From Mixophyes australis (taxonomy: Eukaryota; Chordata; Amphibia; Anura; Limnodynastidae), in the NCBI GenBank assembly GCA_036250195.1, contig JAVHZZ010000003.1, positions 296,947,565 through 297,011,564 on the forward strand: a stretch of 64,000 bases of DNA, written 5' to 3'. The notes beneath the pieces were generated by a model, which saw only the letters and a list, made by a program, of their open reading frames with translations, made no database searches and was not told the DNA's origin. The translations under genes were made by a program, and so were the position numbers. Below are positions 61,971 to 64,000 of the stretch, in pieces. Position 1 is the stretch's first letter; every line of letters begins with the position of its first letter.

Positions 61971-63465
61971 AAGAGTAAATCATAAAGGCGCTTACCCACC
62001 AACGTTTAAATTTTGCATGTTATTTGCATTTTCAAACACAAGAACAAAATATACAACAGCATGGGGAAATGAAACCCATTGTATTCTATGTCTCCATACC
62101 AATTTGCGTTGATACTTGCATTTATATGCATTTGCTTTGTGGATTTTTTGAATGCTGCTTGCGCCATTTTATTGGCACAGAACACTTACAGCACAACGCT
62201 GGTGTCTCTTTCCCATTTATGTTAATGGACCATTCACTACATGCAGACTTTTAAACTCCCATTAAAAGGAATAAGATTACAATTCCCCTTGAATTACAAC
62301 AATATCCTAATAGATTACAAAGAAGCAAGATTTTTTTTTAGCTCCTTCTCATTATGCTGGCAGGGTATCCAAAAAACAGGGTTTCCAATATTCCTTATTA
62401 CTGCAGTCTCCATAGTCCAGGGGGGCTGGAAAGGGACAAAGTGTTTATCAGCACGGGACTGACAAGCCTGGTGGTGTTTACCCCACACTACCTGTTTCCC
62501 TGGATTTGGTTTCCAATGTAGCAGAAAGAGCTCACGCCCATTTTAGTGGAAACCAGCCTGAGCTGCATAGCCTTGGGGCTACTTAAGGAGTTTGGTTGGC
62601 TTCATTGCTCGTTTTTATTTATGTACGGAGCTTTCCCATTAATTTCAGACACTCTGGAAATGTCCCTGAAATGAAAGCCACTTTTGGAATGAATGGGAAG
62701 AGCTGCAAACCACATGCACCCTGGACATATTCTCAAATGCAGTATAGTATTTGCGGTGTTATTACATGTGTTTTTTGTTTGTTTGATTTTTGTTTTGTTT
62801 TTTTAGGTAAACAATGTAAGTGGATAAGTACCTTAGAGGGAATTATTGGATTTATAATATTTTAACTTCAGATAAAAAAAAAAAATGGCACTTCCTAAAT
62901 GTAACCCTTTAACTAAATAAAATGCTTGCTTACTCTTTTTTGCATCTGCTTTCAATAAGGTGCTCTGTCAAAATGCATCTACATTGCAACAATTATTCCT
63001 CAATAATATTTTTTGTCATAGTGTACTATGGGTGAGAAACTATTCAATAAAAGTATGTTACATGAGGTTTACAAAAAAATTGCAGTATGTATCTTTCACA
63101 TAGTCTATTTACAATATTTTATGTTGAAAATATAGAAGGTACTTTCAACATTCAGAAACAGTCATACCAGCCTAAAAATAGCTTTCCATAGGAAGGGAGA
63201 AAATGTTCTCCCATTACAGTTTTCTTTCTCTCCTCCTATGTCAATTTATTTTTAAGCTGGATTGAGAGTCTCTAGTTCCTGAAGAAAGAAAATGGGGCGT
63301 GTGAGCCATTTAATGGGACACTGAAATCCCTATCCCATTATAGCAAGCAGACTATTATATAATATGCACATACTATATTTTGACTGTTGCCCCAACAGAA
63401 TTGATTTGGATGTTGAAGCAAGAGGAGCAACATGATCACAACACTTACACTCAAAGCCCCCCCCC

Positions 63466-63778
63466 ACTGAGTCACTAAGGTGAGCAAAAAAAAAAGGAGT
63501 AAGTTTGTTCCTGCACAGACCACGTTACATACAGGGGGGGGGGCAAATTAGTTTATTATTTTGCACATAAGTTAAATACTTGCTGTTTTTTTCATGTAGC
63601 ACACAAATGCTTGATAATGTTTACACTGAAATTTAAAGATGATCTAGGACATGCCCTAACCACGCTATAAATCTGTCCCCACATTTTAAATTTACCTCCC
63701 CCTCCAATGCAACATGTTTTTGCCCAGGTGCAAAGTTACTCCTTTTTTATGCTTTACTCTCCTTAGTGACTCAGGCTC
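63466..63778. mobile_element. MITE family M copy 4
   Basis: cactgagtcactaaggtgag at the left, ttgcacataagttaaatact and ccccacattttaaatttacc inside, ccttagtgactcaggctcaa at the right. Confidence 0.8.
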
Positions 63779-64000
63779 AATATTCCTGAATGGTGTAGTT
63801 TGTAATGGGCTGCTATTACCTGTACAGGATCATATTGGATGTAGCTTAGCATCTATACAATACAAAGCTAACTTCTAAAAAAAACTACCCCTGATCCGGC
63901 CAAATACACTACCATGTTTGCCCACAAATCTAAAGAAAAAGAAAAATTTGACCATTTGCACATGACAGTTTGCACTTTAGAACTTTGTAACCTAGCGGTT

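Overview
The window is vertebrate nuclear DNA, most likely from an amphibian (probably frog) with a large, repeat-rich genome. The only host gene I can support is RAB32, on the minus strand. Its second coding exon (42520-42800) and last coding exon (38278-38427) are intact and end in the geranylgeranylation signal CC. Exon 1, which would carry the P-loop and switch I, is not visible before the right edge. Intron 1 would therefore exceed 21 kb, and everything to the right of 42800 would be intron-1 sequence. The amphibian call is an inference from the RAB32 sequence together with the repeat mix: Penelope-like and L2/CR1 elements, Tc1-like relics, short hAT MITEs and a class I-like endogenous retrovirus.

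Left part (1-36 kb). This is a layered graveyard of transposable elements. 1-715 holds a broken hAT transposase. 3415-4193 is a nearly perfect 779-bp foldback. About 6.0-16.4 kb holds two degraded Penelope-like elements in minus orientation, split by younger non-coding insertions with TG..CA-type ends. 17.3-25.5 kb holds a dead endogenous retrovirus in minus orientation; an L2 LINE and at least two insertions of the same non-coding kind break it. 26.7-36 kb has a tandem repeat, two short hAT MITEs, a Tc1 relic, and L1-type fragments split by another non-coding insertion and ending in a poly(A) tail.

Right part (36-64 kb). The RAB32 3' end, intron 2 and intron 1 occupy this part. Intron 1 contains a 621-bp hAT element with an exact 8-bp duplication, an L2/SINE-type repeat, a Tc1 relic, a CR1-type LINE split by an insertion, long AT/AC and TG microsatellites, a mariner-type MITE and one candidate conserved regulatory stretch near 56.6-56.9 kb.

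The coding signals form no operon, pathway or multi-gene system. What is notable is the insertion history: five members of a non-coding TGTCAC...GTGACA-like family can be bounded by sequence (four with exact 5-bp duplications, one 4/5), and other elements date them relatively. A second notable point is the long foldback, which could make hairpin RNA if transcribed. All homology calls were made by eye from motifs, so boundaries given without a target-site duplication are approximate.
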